64,000 nucleotides of DNA. Origin: Candidula unifasciata (Eukaryota; Mollusca; Gastropoda; Stylommatophora; Geomitridae). The notes below the pieces were generated by a model. That model saw nothing but the letters and a program-made list of their open reading frames with translations, was not told the DNA's origin and did not search any database. The DNA lies in the NCBI GenBank assembly GCA_905116865.2, contig CAJHNH020004990.1, positions 322,501 to 386,500 on the forward strand, read 5' to 3'. A program made the position numbers and the translations under genes. The first letter of the stretch is position 1. Each line of letters starts with the position of its first letter. Positions 9,981-20,231 of the stretch are shown piece by piece.

Positions 9981-12900
9981 GGGTTATCCTCATTGCACTC
10001 CGGACATGTCCATAGGTGCTCAGATCCTCCCCTCAGTATGAACCCCGACGTCCAATGGCTAATAGTACCAGTTCTATGTTGATTAACAAGTCTTCTGGCG
10101 TCTCTGGTGTGCGTCTCGTTTTTTTGATGTACCGATCTTAATTCCCAAGTCTGACATTCTGGCGAGTGATGTTGATTCACTGCCACCAAAGTCCTCTATC
10201 CTTCCCATTTCTCTGAGGGCATTGATAATATCAGCATGATCCATAGGCTGACCGTCGGTAGTGATAGCGGATCCAGCCAACCTGTCAGCTCTTTCATTTC
10301 CATCGACGCCTGCGTGTCCCGGAACAAAAATAAAGTGTGACTCCCACGCACAGTGGACTTCTGTAATGATTCAAGCCATTGTCTTCGCACTGAACCTGCC
10401 TGAACCCTCCGGGATCATACTCATTGAATCACTGAGTATACACACGCGGGTGTATTTTTGTGTTTCAAGCCAGGCAAGCGCTTGCGTCACTGCCATCACC
10501 CTCCATCGTCATGCTGCTGGTTGTCATGGAGAAGGCGCCGTTGGCTTCTTTGACTGTTCTGCCCGCTGAGCTTGCTGTAAATGCCCATGCGCTTCTTCTT
10601 TGGCGTATAACGGATCCGTCTGTATAGATTATTGCATCTGCTTCGTCTGAATTTTCACCGATGAGAGCGTTGACCTCTGCATTAACAGCAACAGGATTCT
10701 CTTCTCTACATCGCCTGTTGAGTGGACAATACAGGAAAATGTACAAATAAACGCCTGAGGCACAGGTTCCATTCTGCACCAGGTATGATGTCGGTTAGGC
10801 TGCATATTTGCCTAATAATCTTCTGCCCGACCTAGCCACGATTTCCCCCTCTTCAGTCCTGTCGCCCTTTTCACTAAAAGCGCTTGATGCAGTGGGTGGG
10901 GGGGGGGTCTTATCAGCACATATTTTGGAGATAAGCCCCAGCCCTCCATTATATCCTGATCCTTTGGTTCATTGTTGGAAAGTCAAGTAGATACCTCATG
11001 CTCCACAGAGATGTGTCTCTTGTACATCCCAAATATATGCCGCATGGCTTTTCATTTTGCACCTTTTCGAGTCGTTCAATCTGGGTAGCACTGACAGTTG
11101 AGGATGGCCAGAGCGTATATTCAATGGGGGGGGAAAGGACCAGACCGTAGAATAGAAGTATTAGTAGTCTTTGCTCTCTATATTGGAAGCAGCCATAATC
11201 CTCATTGCAGATAGACCTTTGCGTGCTTTTTGTTTATCACTATGGTCAACGTGTTTTTATTCCTGAATGACAAGCTGCGATCCTAACCTCACCCCGAGAA
11301 CCGCCATAACATTAGTTCTGATCAATACACTATCACGCATTTTCACTTCTGGTAAGTCCGACTTGACAATGTGATTGTTCAAAGAGAACCATGACACTGA
11401 TGCCTTCGAAGGATTGACATAGGCATTGGAACCATCACACCAGGCTGCAATTCGATCGAGTTCTAAATTAGTAAATAAAAGACTAATATGGTTCCTGGAG
11501 ACAAACTCAGTAATAACCACCACCCAGACAGGATACAGACAGCACAGAAACACAGAGGACCAGTTGACATATCTGACACAGGAAATTGAGAATGCCTTCC
11601 AGGAAAAAAAGAAAGTTCTTGCTGTCTTTTTTGACCTCTCTCGTGCTTTTTTATGATACAGTTTGTGGAAAGAAGAAGGCCTACAAACTAAAACTGCTAC
11701 AGGCAGGAGTTGTGCACAACATGTACAAGTGGATCAAAGACTTTCTTTTCCAAACGCAGAGCCAGATTTCAGAGTTGATGGACACATTTGCAAACTGGCA
11801 AAACTTAGAGAAGGAGTTCCCCAGGGCAGTGCTATATCACCACTCTGTTCCTGGTTTACATTAATGATATCACAGCAACCTGCCCACCGTAGCACGTTTT
11901 TAATACCCTACATGCCGATGACTTTGCAGTTTTGGACAGCCTCCGAATACACTACCACAGCCTCATATCTGTTACAAAAAAACTGTGAAAAATGTTAGAA
12001 GCCTGGACCGAAAAGTGGGGTCTAAAGCTAAATAAATCAAAAAGCACAGCATCTCTTTTCTCTCTCTCCTCCCCAAAAAAAAGGAAAAAATCGAAATTTG
12101 GATTAAAAAACCAGCTCATTCCACAGACTGACACTCCTACCTTTCTGGGCGTTACACTTGATTCGCGACTAACTTGGAAGTCAACATGTAGAAGCGGTAC
12201 AGGGAAAAGCATTCAAGAAGCTGGCAGTGATGAAAAAATTTAGCGGGTACCACATGGGGCGCTAACTCTAGAATCCTAAAACAATTATAATACTGGAGCA
12301 GTCAGTAAGGCCAGTCCCCCATGGAATATGCCTCCACTGCATGGGCTGCAGCAGCCAAGACCCAACAATGGGAAAACTGGACAAGGTTCAGAATATGGGA
12401 TTAAGGATTGTTCTCGGAGCCATGAAAACCACCCCCATCAGAGAAATAGAAAAGATAAGCAGATACTGAACCACTCGAACTCAGAAGACAATACAAAACT
12501 CTTTTACAGTATGAGAAATTAAAAGACTTGAAAGTCACCCACTGCATTTTTAAATTTCAAGGAGAGAACAAAAAACAGACTGAAGCGTCAGAGCCCCAAC
12601 CACCTTGCTAGAGAACTGTAAGCAGACAGCACCCAGATCTGCTTGAAAGAGATGTTGCACTGTGCGAAAAACTTAGGCCAGAAAACCATGGACAAGCAAG
12701 CAAGAGAAGCAAATGTAGTCCTAAAGGTACCATGGAATCACTTCAAAGATGCCCAGACGGAGACACAACAGAAAACCCTGGCTCTTGCTATGCTTGATGA
12801 GAAGTATCCTAACACCCCAACTTTGGACTCAGGTCTTCACCGACGGCTCTGCTACAGATGCAGTCAGAAATGGGGGGTTGTGGAATTTACATTAAACCCC

Positions 12901-15900
12901 CCTAGCAGTAGAGCATAAACTCTCTCTCTCTACCAGCAGGTGACATCTGCACTACTTCAGAGCTGAGGCAACTGCCCTCCTCTCTTCAAGCAGTCCAACA
13001 TCTCATCACTCAAGAACACAGAGGGCACCAAATTGTTATACTTAGCGACTCATTGTCTGTTCTCCAAGCACTATCCAGCAAAAAACAGACAAAATAATTG
13101 CTGATCTAAGGACCACAACATTGGCTTACTCTCCAAGGAAGCAGAACTGGTCTTGCAGTGGATACCAGCCCACTGTGGTATTCAAGGAAATGAGAGAGCA
13201 GATGAGTTGGCAAAAGCTGGGAGTAATCTTCCACAACCTCATCCACCACACAGCTACAAGGAAACCAAAACAGCGCTAAAGCAGTCTTTCAAGCGGGAGT
13301 GGAGAAGGCAGAATGGAGATTACAGACCAAGAGAGTGACAGCATAAATAAGCTCAACAGGAAAGAACAAAAACAATCAATTCTTAGACTTCGGACTGGAC
13401 ACTGTGGTCTTCGAGCACACTTGTACATGATAGGCATAAAAGAATCTGCTGCCTGTGATTGTGGAGCAGAAGACAAACCCCTGAACCATACTGCAGTACT
13501 GCCCTTACCTCTCCCAGCAAATGAGACTGTGGATCTGGCCCAAACGGAGCCACATTGCAAGAGAAGCTATGGGCGACCGGTGGCGACCCTTAAACGCACA
13601 ATCCTATTTGTGACCCAGACGGGGACTCAATGTTTAGCATGACTGATATCGAACGCAGAAGAAGAAGAAAAGATCGAGTTCTTTGTGTATAGTGCTGGCG
13701 ATCTCCTGCCTATCACGCCCCTCGTCCGATAAATCAAAATGTCCATCAGCAAATGACCAACGTCCTTCCCTTTCCATTCAACTGCTGCTCATTGATCATC
13801 ATCACCGTATAAACGTTGAATAAGACTGGTGATAAGCGGTGATCCCTGTGGCAGCCTGGACATATTCGTTTTGCGGTTCTGAGGGTACACCAGCTTTTAC
13901 CACATCTTAGTACAATCTTTCTCTGGAACAGGACCCGCAGCAATCCAGCGGATCAGAATAGGATTAACTTCTAGTTTAAAGCAGTTATTGCATTAAATAA
14001 CCATATGGTACTTTATTGTAGGCATCTTCTAAGTCCAACACTGCCGCACATGTCTCTTCTTTAATCTGAAATCCCTCGTACACATCGTAGGCGAAAACTG
14101 CAGCATTGAACCATGTCTCTTTATTTAACCTGTACCCTCCAAGTGTTGGTGGGAAACTTATCATGTAGTTTTCCAAGTAGGTGGTCAATCTTTGTGCGAC
14201 AAATTTTTTCCAAAAGTTTGCCAACAGTATTCTGCATCGAGATGATTCTGTAGCCGCAAATCTTTGAGTGGTCTTTATTAGGCTTTGGTAGTGGGAACAA
14301 ATAACTATGGAGCCATTCCTCTTGTATCTGGCCACTCTGGATGCTGATATTGAATTCCTTTGCCACGCTTTTCAAATCAGTATTCGACATCATCAGCATG
14401 TCGTTGTATCGGATGCCGTCAGGGCCTGGAGCAGTGCTGCGCGATTTCTCGAGGCAAGTTCTTGAGGTATCTGCAGTGATTGTGAGATCAGTGCCTAGCA
14501 CAGTGTTCTCGCACAGCATCGACAGTTTCATCTTAACCCCTATTCTTGTTGCTTCGTCGTTTTGGTCAGTTTGCTCCAAGTAGCGCGCCAGAAGGGTTTT
14601 TCCTTTATCAGCATCAGTTCTCTGCCAAATCAGGTCTGTACCCTGAAAATCAGGGATACCCCTTGGTCGTGCGGCACCGTGCATGCTCCGTTGAAGGCGC
14701 CAGAATGTCACAAGAGATCCCTCGGAGCAAACGCTCTTGCAGAATTCGTTCCATTTCGCTGTCTTGGCTTCCTTCGCAATTAACTTGAAAGCCACTGTCT
14801 GCTTGTTGACCTCATCTTTCAGACTGATCAGGCGTTCAGAAAGTGACGGATCAATTTTCCTTGCCTTTTGCCATGCCTTGACAGCTTTCCTTTTTTCTAG
14901 CCACGCCATGTTGACTACTTCATTCCACCATGGTGGCTGGGCCCATCTCTTCCGCCGTCTGCGATCTGCTCTTGTTTTACGTCGACGGATTTTGCTAATG
15001 GCATCTTGCCCTGTACGGTCATATATAAAAGCAGGCACATTGATTACATGACCTTTGTTGTTGCTCTTCTCTACCAGGACGACGCAAGGAAAGTGATCAC
15101 TGTCGTGGTATCCCAGTGTGCTCCACCTGCATCCTGATGCAATGGAGGGAGACACTAGGGCCAGGTCAATTACGCTGTCAGAATCCCCTTGTCGTGTTGC
15201 CATTCGGGTAACCTTTCCGTCGTTCAAGCATACTAGATCGGCAGACACTAGGGCATCCTCCAGGTCTTCCCCCTGTTTATTAGTGATTACATTGCCCCAC
15301 TGGTTTCCTCTGGCGTTGAAAACTCCGCAGTAAAGGACTTTCTTTTCCTCCGTCTGGAGCAAACTCTGCCATTTCGCTGTATCCACCTTTCCATTGCAGG
15401 CGTACACATTGACAATCACAAACTGGGCCGGGCCCATCACTCTGACTGCGTGTACTTGTAAGTCGTCATTATTCCACTCAGACATGTCCACCTCAGACAC
15501 CGGTATGTGGTCACGAACAAGAAGGAGCTGTCCGAGGTGCCGTCTATTGTAGAAGGATTGGAAGCCCGCAATTTTAACGATCTCGTCACCGAGGTGTGTT
15601 TCCTGTAGGACAACAATGTCGTTGCTGTAGATGAGCTTCTCAAAAATGGGTCGGCGTTGACTAAACGAAGCGCAGTTCCAGTAGAGAACACGAACATACT
15701 TTAAACTGAGTCTCTCACATTTCAGTCGCTTCCTGCAGGCGCCACCGTGCTTGCCTGTTCGCGTTCTCCTTGTCCGTCTACGGGTTGTTTTGAATTGGTA
15801 AATAGTCGCCATCGGACGTCGAATACACCCTGAGGGAAGTCTAAACTCACGTGCATGTACTCCATTGCACGGTTCAGACCCCATTCCGATGAAACTTTCA

Positions 15901-17473
15901 CATTATACGTGAGCGAAAATAGCTAATTTGCGCCATTCGCCTCAACGGACGAAAAAGCGTACCGCCATTGTGGCTGTATACACCGGAAGTTCTGTAGTGA
16001 AATATAAACGGATGAAACTATATTATTATTTACTTTATTCACATCATTTATTATGGTGTAGTAGTATCGTGTCTTCTTACTACATCTCCGATCCCAGCCT
16101 ATCATCTTTTACTCACTTCTCCCCATTTCATGGAGTTTACTCAATTGTTTTTCCCGAAGATCCACCTTTAACATACATTTTTTATTTCCTCTCTTATACT
16201 CACAATACAAATGAATGAATGTTTGTTTTATAACATGTGTCAGTTTACCTGTCTCTTTATCCACAGCTCTGTTTGGCATGTCTGTTTTATTTCCTACCAG
16301 AATTGCTATACAGTCTGCCTCATTTTGTGTCATGGCTTCCTCCAGCCAGAATGGAACCTTCTTGAAGCTTTCGCCATCAGTTACATCAAAGACAACCACA
16401 AGACCCTCAGCTCCGCGGTAGAAGAGAGAAACGATGTTCCTGAATCTGAAATATAATAAGCCAGTATTTATAATTATGATATGGTCGCCTGCCGGTCCCA
16501 AAGTCTTGGGTTCCAATCTGCATCAAGGCAGATTTTTCTTCAAAATAATTTTGGCTCCTAGTAATTTAAATGGGTACAAGGAAACCCCTGAGAAGTAAAG
16601 GTGGCGGGCGTGATGCTGACCACAACACCCATCAAGTGTCAATGAATCTAGCATCATATGCCTCATGGGCCACTGGCAAGAAAAGGTTTCTTGGCTCAAC
16701 GATATTACAGTTATGATATTTCTCTATGCTCTTAGATAGGCAGGACGATGAGTGGATTCAAGAGATAACGGTGAGCCGGCAACATTGAAAATACTACAAG
16801 AACTTCAAGTCGAAAGAGGTGTCATTAGACATGAATACTGTACGCAGACAGCGGTTTGGGTCATTGCAAAACTCTCCTGTGTGTGCAGTTACCTTTATAT
16901 TTCTCCTAGGGTATGCAGGCGTTGTCGGCAATGAGAGAGCTGATAGTCTGACAGGTGCTGCATTAATTGAAGATTGCCGGCCCATGGATCACGCAGACAT
17001 TATCATTGCTCTTAGAGCGATAGAACGTTGTGGGGATTTTGGAATCAACGTGTCAACATCAGTGCTACAATACGAGAGCTGGGAGTAAAGTTTGACACAG
17101 CTAAGCATGAGAAGCACGCCGGACGTACACGAAGTCTTGTTAACCAGCATAGGACTGGCACTATTAACCACACGACGCTGATGAATATGTTGAGAGTGGA
17201 ATCTGAGCGCCTATGGATGTGTCCGGAGTCATGTGAAAATAATTCAACTCATACAAAACTCATAACTGTACAGGTAGCCAAAGAAGAAGAATAAACCAAA
17301 ACAGAACTGGTGTTATCAGTCGCCTCACGCTGGTGGATATATTGAAGATGGGATCCGGGAGCTTATGGTCTCGTCCGAGGTACAATGAGAATAATTTGTC
17401 AATTAACTAATTAACTAACTAACAATTACGCCTCGAATTTGTTTGCTTTTTTTGCTGTCAAGAATAATCTTTC

Positions 17474-17504
<31 letters not shown>

Positions 17505-18912
17505 CTTCTTCTTCTTCTTCTTCTTCTTCTTCTTCTTCTTCTTCTTCTTCTTCTTCTTCTTCTTCTTCTTCTTTTTCTTCTTCTTCTTCTTCTTCTTCTT
17601 CTTCTTTTTCTTGTTTTTCTTTTTCTTCTTCTTCTTCTTCTTCTTGTTTTTCTTTTTCTTCTTCTTCTTCTTCTTCTTCTTCTTCTTCTTCTTCTTCTTC
17701 TTCTTCTTCTTCTTCTTCTTCTTCTTCTTCTTCTTCTTCTTCTCTTCTTCTTTCTTCTTCTTCTTCTTCTTCTTCTTCTTTTTCTTTCTTTCTTCTTCTT
17801 CTTCTTCTTTTTCTTCTTCTTCTCTTCTTCTTCTTCTTTTTTTCTTCTTCTTCTTCTTCTTCTTCTTCTTCTTCTTCTTCTTCTTCTTCTTCTTCTTCTT
17901 CTTCTTCTTCTTCTTCTTCTTCTTCTTCTTCTTCTTCTTCTTCTTCTTCTTCTTCTTCTTCTTCTTCTTCTTTTTTCTTCACCACACATGTATCTCTATA
18001 AGTGGCACCGTCTCCTTTCTTAGACTGCACAAAGGAAATCGTATCTCTATGCTCCAACTCCATAGTACATAGAATGTTATCACAATATGCACTGCATTGC
18101 CATTTTCATAAGTAATTAACGCTGTCCCAATATGGGGCGCAATTTGTCGTGATTTTAAAGCCCCATCGCGGCTGTCGGGGGCCCTAATATAGCCTAACGG
18201 TTGAACGGGGTTTCTGGTACGCTTGCACGGGTGATCCTTATCCGAATGGTGGCACTTTGTGCCACCGGCTGTTAGTTGCTCGTTGTTCGGTCCTGGTGGG
18301 GTACATACCGTTTTCATTCATTATTTTATTTTGTGTGGCGTAGCGGCTAGACCCTGCGTGCGGATCGGAAGGTTGTGGGTTTGCTCCCTGGCGGAGCCGG
18401 ATTTTTTTATGACCTAGACTCCTAGGTCGACCCAGCATTGAGTGGGTACCGGGTGCAGTCCCGAGAAGTAAAAGCGGCCGGCGTGATGCTGACAACATCA
18501 TCCATCTTGTGCCGATTGATCTATAAAAATATAGGTCTAGCCCTATATGCCCTTATCGCCTAGAGGCATGGAAAATGGACTTTTTTTTCGGTGATTTGAT
18601 ATCATTGGCGTATGCAGTTCATAGTCAATTCCTCAATTCCATTCTAACCTGTGTATTTAAAAAAAAAAAATACTGTGTATAATATCTAAAAGAAGAAATA
18701 ACTGGAACACATTACCTCTCCTGCCCTGCCGTGTCCCACAACTGCAGTTTGGCAATCTTGCCTTCCTGAACCAAATCCTTCACCATGAAATCCACACCAA
18801 TTGTTGTGTTGTGATTTTCTGTGAATCTGTCATCAATGTATCTTGTCAGCAGGGAAGTTTTGCCAACTCTAGAGTTCCCAATTATGACAATTTTCAACAG
18901 ATACTGGTCCAT
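9035..18912 (-). CDS. Rab-family small GTPase, complete three-exon coding sequence
   Basis: A small GTPase predicted to act as a membrane-trafficking switch. On the minus strand, exons 18912-18716, 16445-16249 and 9270-9035 join in phase through GT-AG introns to 630 nt (209 residues). All nucleotide-binding boxes are intact: P-loop GNSRVGKT (residues 12-19), switch I TTIGVDF (36-42), WDTAGQERF (59-67), NKTD (118-121) and ETSAK (145-149). The Rab-typical segments IGVDF, RFRNI and FYRGA are present, so this is a Rab and not Ras or Rho. Gln64, equivalent to Ras Q61, is kept; Arg15 replaces the common Gly in the P-loop. The start ATG is in an excellent context (caccATGG). The C-terminus is Gly/Trp/Ser-rich and ends YCSSE, a CaaX-like box with Glu last instead of a double-cysteine motif. 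The closest family could be Rab1/Rab8-like or an invertebrate RabX type; I cannot name it. Confidence 0.92.
9380..9890 (-). mobile_element. LINE RNase H/3' fragment
   Basis: Minus strand encodes MPGHGGVQMNERADYLAD (the RNase H end) followed by a Ser/Leu-rich tail (SISLSRLMDMGVQPGA). It is related to the copy at 42905-43445 and more distantly to the 3.84 kb LINE. Both ends are truncated or diverged. It lies just inside Rab intron 2. Confidence 0.75.
9922..9935 (+). repeat. target-site duplication at the 3' end of the 3.84 kb LINE
   Basis: ctgtagtgaaatat matches 15992-16005 exactly and abuts the AACT/AGTT tail. Confidence 0.85.
9936..9980 (-). repeat. AACT microsatellite tail of LINE
   Basis: Tandem gtta/agtt repeats on the plus strand, equal to (AACT)n at the LINE 3' end. 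A related tail (attaactaattaactaac) ends the copy at 17293-17423. Confidence 0.85.
9980..11464 (-). pseudogene. LINE thumb and RNase H domain, frameshifted
   Basis: After the nested insertion the minus-strand LINE resumes with ELDRIAAWCDGSNAYVNPSK. The RNase H follows, with IIYTDGSVIRQRRSAWAF near 10570-10640 and HFIFVPGHAGVDGNERADRL near 10260-10340, then a tail ending HLWTCPECNEDNPTN. Several frameshifts separate the parts. Confidence 0.78.
11454..11464 (+). repeat. target-site duplication, left copy, of nested LINE
   Basis: gatcgagttct is identical to 13672-13682. Joining the flanks restores the reading of the host LINE (HKEL-DRIAAW). Confidence 0.9.
11465..13671 (+). mobile_element. 5'-truncated LINE nested in the opposite-strand LINE
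   Basis: The 11 bp duplication gatcgagttct flanks it (11454-11464 and 13672-13682). It begins inside RT (GYRQHRNTEDQL, VFFDLSRAF near 11625-11655), continues with EGVPQGSAISPL near 11810-11840 and a HADDFAVLD palm at 11911-11937, then an RNase H (TDGSATDA near 12840, ILSDSLSVLQAL near 13040-13075, WIPAHCGIQGNERADELAKA at 13156-13217), and a C-terminal RLRTGHCGLRAHLYMIG segment near 13385. The 3' end is gaacgcagaagaagaagaaa. Frames are broken repeatedly. It resembles Jockey/I-type elements. Confidence 0.88.
13672..13682 (+). repeat. target-site duplication, right copy, of nested LINE
   Basis: gatcgagttct is identical to 11454-11464 and directly follows the GAA-rich LINE 3' end. Confidence 0.9.
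13683..14140 (-). pseudogene. LINE reverse transcriptase palm, frameshifted
   Basis: Continues the minus-strand LINE. Recognisable in shifted frames are AVLDLEDAYNKVPY (RT block with the first Asp), a damaged CPGCHRDHRLSPVLFNVYT (normally PQGSPLSPVLFN), and SFADGHFDL replacing the FADD box. It ends at the junction with the nested element. Confidence 0.75.
14121..15884 (-). pseudogene. LINE ORF2: endonuclease and start of reverse transcriptase
   Basis: This is the longest non-repeat open frame in the window (587 codons). Residues about 60-290 form an apurinic-type endonuclease (QETHLGD, FNARGNQWG, GYHDSDHFPC). A basic, Trp-rich linker follows, and RT motifs begin near residue 480 (APGPDGIRYND, then PKPNKDHSKICGYRIIS). 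The frame is lost near 14125, and RT continues in another frame (GGYRLNKETWFNAAVFAYDV, then AAVLDLEDAYNKVPY near 14000-14060). The product would be a truncated, inactive polymerase. Confidence 0.85.
15992..16005 (+). repeat. target-site duplication at the 5' end of the 3.84 kb LINE
   Basis: ctgtagtgaaatat matches 9922-9935. It marks the element's 5' end about 107 bp before its ATG. Confidence 0.85.
16249..16445 (-). CDS. Rab GTPase exon 2
   Basis: Acceptor tttcag and donor gtaaac. Encodes RFRNIVSLFYRGAEG through RAVDKET, including the NKTD guanine-specificity box, and ends in phase 1. Confidence 0.93.
16540..16695 (+). mobile_element. SINE family 1, truncated
   Basis: Body only: cctgagaagtaaaggtggcg, gcgtgatgctgaccacaaca and cccatcaagtgtcaat. 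Confidence 0.65.
16815..17292 (+). mobile_element. truncated LINE RNase H and 3' end, plus strand
   Basis: Encodes AVTFIFLLGYAGVVGNERAD near 16885-16945 and PMDHADIIIALRAIER, the same block order as the 3.84 kb LINE (PMDHADIINALREMGR), then ERLWMCPESCENN. It ends in aaagaagaagaa. It lies in Rab intron 1, antisense to the gene. Confidence 0.75.
17293..17423 (+). mobile_element. short LINE 3' end with TAAC tail
   Basis: Encodes NRTGVISRLTLVDILKMGS, similar to the last approximately 40 codons of the neighbouring LINE copies, and ends in attaactaattaactaac. It is a separate 5'-truncated insertion next to the preceding copy. Confidence 0.6.
17477..17972 (+). repeat. (CTT)n / (GAA)n array, ~495 bp, in Rab intron 1
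   Basis: Nearly pure cttctt repeats with a few t-rich and single g interruptions. On the Rab sense (minus) strand it reads GAA. Long open frames over it on both strands (poly-Leu, poly-Phe, poly-Arg, poly-Glu) come only from the 3-base period. Confidence 0.97.
18118..18310 (-). repeat. dispersed repeat A copy
   Basis: Reverse-strand copy (aagccccatcgcggctgtc, atggtggcactttgtgcca, gtcctggtggggta), matching 32389-32592. Confidence 0.7.
18334..18595 (+). mobile_element. SINE family 1, full length
   Basis: tRNA-like head with an A-box region (gtagcggctagac) and a B-box-like region (gttgtgggtttgctccc), then the body (gacccagcattgagtgggta, gcggccggcgtgatgctga) and 3' end (atataggtctagccctatat). 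Inserted in Rab intron 1 just before exon 1. Confidence 0.82.
18716..18912 (-). CDS. Rab GTPase exon 1
   Basis: Starts caccATGGACCAG and ends GAGAG before donor gtaatg. Encodes residues 1-65 plus two bases of codon 66, with the P-loop, switch I and WDTAGQE. Confidence 0.93.
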
Positions 18913-19010
18913 GGTGATGACTTCGTAATAGTTGGTGGTGTTCTAATGTTTCAGTGGTTACATTTCTGACATCTTAATGATCAGGATGATCAGGGGAATC
19001 TGGCTGCCAC
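18913..19010 (-). other. Rab 5' UTR segment with probable splice acceptor
   Basis: Minus-strand sequence upstream of the ATG runs to a good acceptor (tatgttttag, ending at 19011). A 5' UTR intron with a further upstream non-coding exon is therefore likely. That exon and the promoter were not identified. Confidence 0.45.
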
Positions 19011-19119
19011 CTAAAACATATGGTAAAGACAAGATGGATATAAATAGACTACTACTGGAATGTTTTCTTCTTTTTTTTCGTTCGCATGAAATAAATTATC
19101 TATATCTGCAATGCTGTCT

Positions 19120-19500
19120 CTAGTATGAATTTTGTAATTCACTAAGCGGTCCGTAAAGTTTGACTTCCACAAATGTCTCTATTGGCCAGAAGTTTTGCCT
19201 GGAAGCGTTGAATCTGGGACAGTCTTGGAGGATGTGATCTGTTGTCTCAGGTGCCAGTCCACAGGTACACATGGCTGATTGGCCAATCTTAAATTTGTTG
19301 TACATGTGGCAGCGAAGTCGACTGTGCCCTGTTCTGAGGCGAAGGATAATGACTTGCTCTGGTCTGTCCATAATATGGTAATCGTCTTGTGCCAGTTTCT
19401 GGAAACTGTTACTGGAATGTGAACACCGCACTGGCTGTTGATATTCGGGATTGAGCAGATATGGGAATGTCCCGAGTGTTGTGATCTTAGTTCTCAACTC
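19120..19500 (-). mobile_element. LINE C-terminal/3' end fragment
   Basis: Minus strand encodes VIILRLRTGHSRLRCHMYNK and CTCGLAPETTDHILQDCPRF, the Cys/His-containing tail after RNase H in Jockey/I-like LINEs (compare ILRLRTGHCGLRAHLYM at 13380-13430). Only the end of the element remains. It lies just upstream of the Rab 5' UTR segment. Confidence 0.8.
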
Positions 19501-19965
19501 AGCTCAGCTCAATACCCAGCTGGTTGTAATTTATTGTGAGTTTATGACTTAGTGGTTGCGTTAGTAACGGTCTAGTATTAAACTGGTTAGAAATGTTAAA
19601 TAATGTCCCAGTCACTGTTTCCAGAAGTAGACGTTTGATCTCTGAGTTGTTCTATGAATGAGTTATCAGATGCCAACTAGTTACATTTTATGATGAGTTG
19701 GTGAACCCCGGTTAAGTTAGCGGTGTTCTGGTATTCAGCTGGTTAAATATGCCATTTAATGTATCATTCAATGTTGTTAGTGGCCACTTATCTGTAAATG
19801 GTTTGATTTACTGATGATTAGATGCCAGCTGGTTACAGTTTATGATGAGTTGATTTTTTCAACAGTTAATTTAGTGGTATTCTAACATTTAAATGGTTAT
19901 TTGTGTCATTTAATGTTTTATTCAATACTGTCATTAGTAAATTGATCTATGCATTTTTCAGTTAA
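19501..19965. other. non-coding stretch, internally repetitive
   Basis: AT-rich DNA with recurring short phrases (ctggttacatttatgatgag, gtggttgcgttag-like) suggesting an old tandem duplication. No gene is recognisable. Confidence 0.4.
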
Positions 19966-20165
19966 CCTTCTTCTTCTTCGCGTTCACCATCTGTAAACTC
20001 TGGCAGAAAGTTCTGGTTGTCATTCATTTTTGGACCGCAGTCCTGTTCCAGAACCTGAGTACTGCGTGTACATCCGTTTTACAGATCTGACACCTTCGAA
20101 TGCAAACTGCTGGTTCCTTGCTCTCAGGCAGATGTACTCTGACTTCGAGGGAAGTTCTTTTAGTT
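19966..20165 (-). mobile_element. GAA-tailed repeat (repeat C), partial
   Basis: Begins cttcttcttcgcgttcacc on the plus strand, so in its likely own orientation it ends in gaacgcgaagaagaag. Shares gttctggttgt, cctgttccagaacctgagt and gttccttgctctcaggcaga with the copies at 28727, 29850, 47543, 53326 and 63016. Confidence 0.7.
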
Positions 20166-20231
20166 ATATGTGATGTTAACTGGTACGGTAATGAGAAGAG
20201 CTCCACAGCAGGAGTATGCACAAAAGGAGTT

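Larger units (their letters stand above)
9936..15991 (-). mobile_element. full-length LINE (EN-RT-RNase H) interrupted by a second LINE
   Basis: Flanked by the 14 bp duplication ctgtagtgaaatat (9922-9935 and 15992-16005). Removing the nested insertion leaves about 3.84 kb. Reading the minus strand from 15884, the order is an EEP endonuclease domain (LYWNCASFSQRRPIFEKL, VLQETHLGD, the D-S-D-H-F-P catalytic box), then a reverse transcriptase beginning STAPGPDGIRYNDML with FPLPKPNKDHSKICGYRIIS, then a FADG palm variant near 13750, the thumb (ELDRIAAWCDG), and an RNase H with YTDGS and GNERADRLAG. It ends in an AACT microsatellite tail. No gag-like ORF1 precedes the endonuclease, so it may be a single-ORF type. 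Several frameshifts after the RT start show it is dead. It lies in Rab intron 2 in the sense direction. Confidence 0.88.

Noticed and set aside
14121..15884. Host endonuclease gene
   Set aside because: Endonuclease fused to RT, flanked by a target duplication and an AACT tail, so it is a LINE ORF.
17426..18072. Long open frames on both strands over the CTT array (poly-Arg, poly-Glu, poly-Leu, poly-Phe)
   Set aside because: They come from a trinucleotide repeat with no stop in any period. No domain or initiation context.
18334..18405. Functional tRNA gene
   Set aside because: Only A-box and B-box-like parts, followed by a SINE body. The same head occurs at several other sites with decay.
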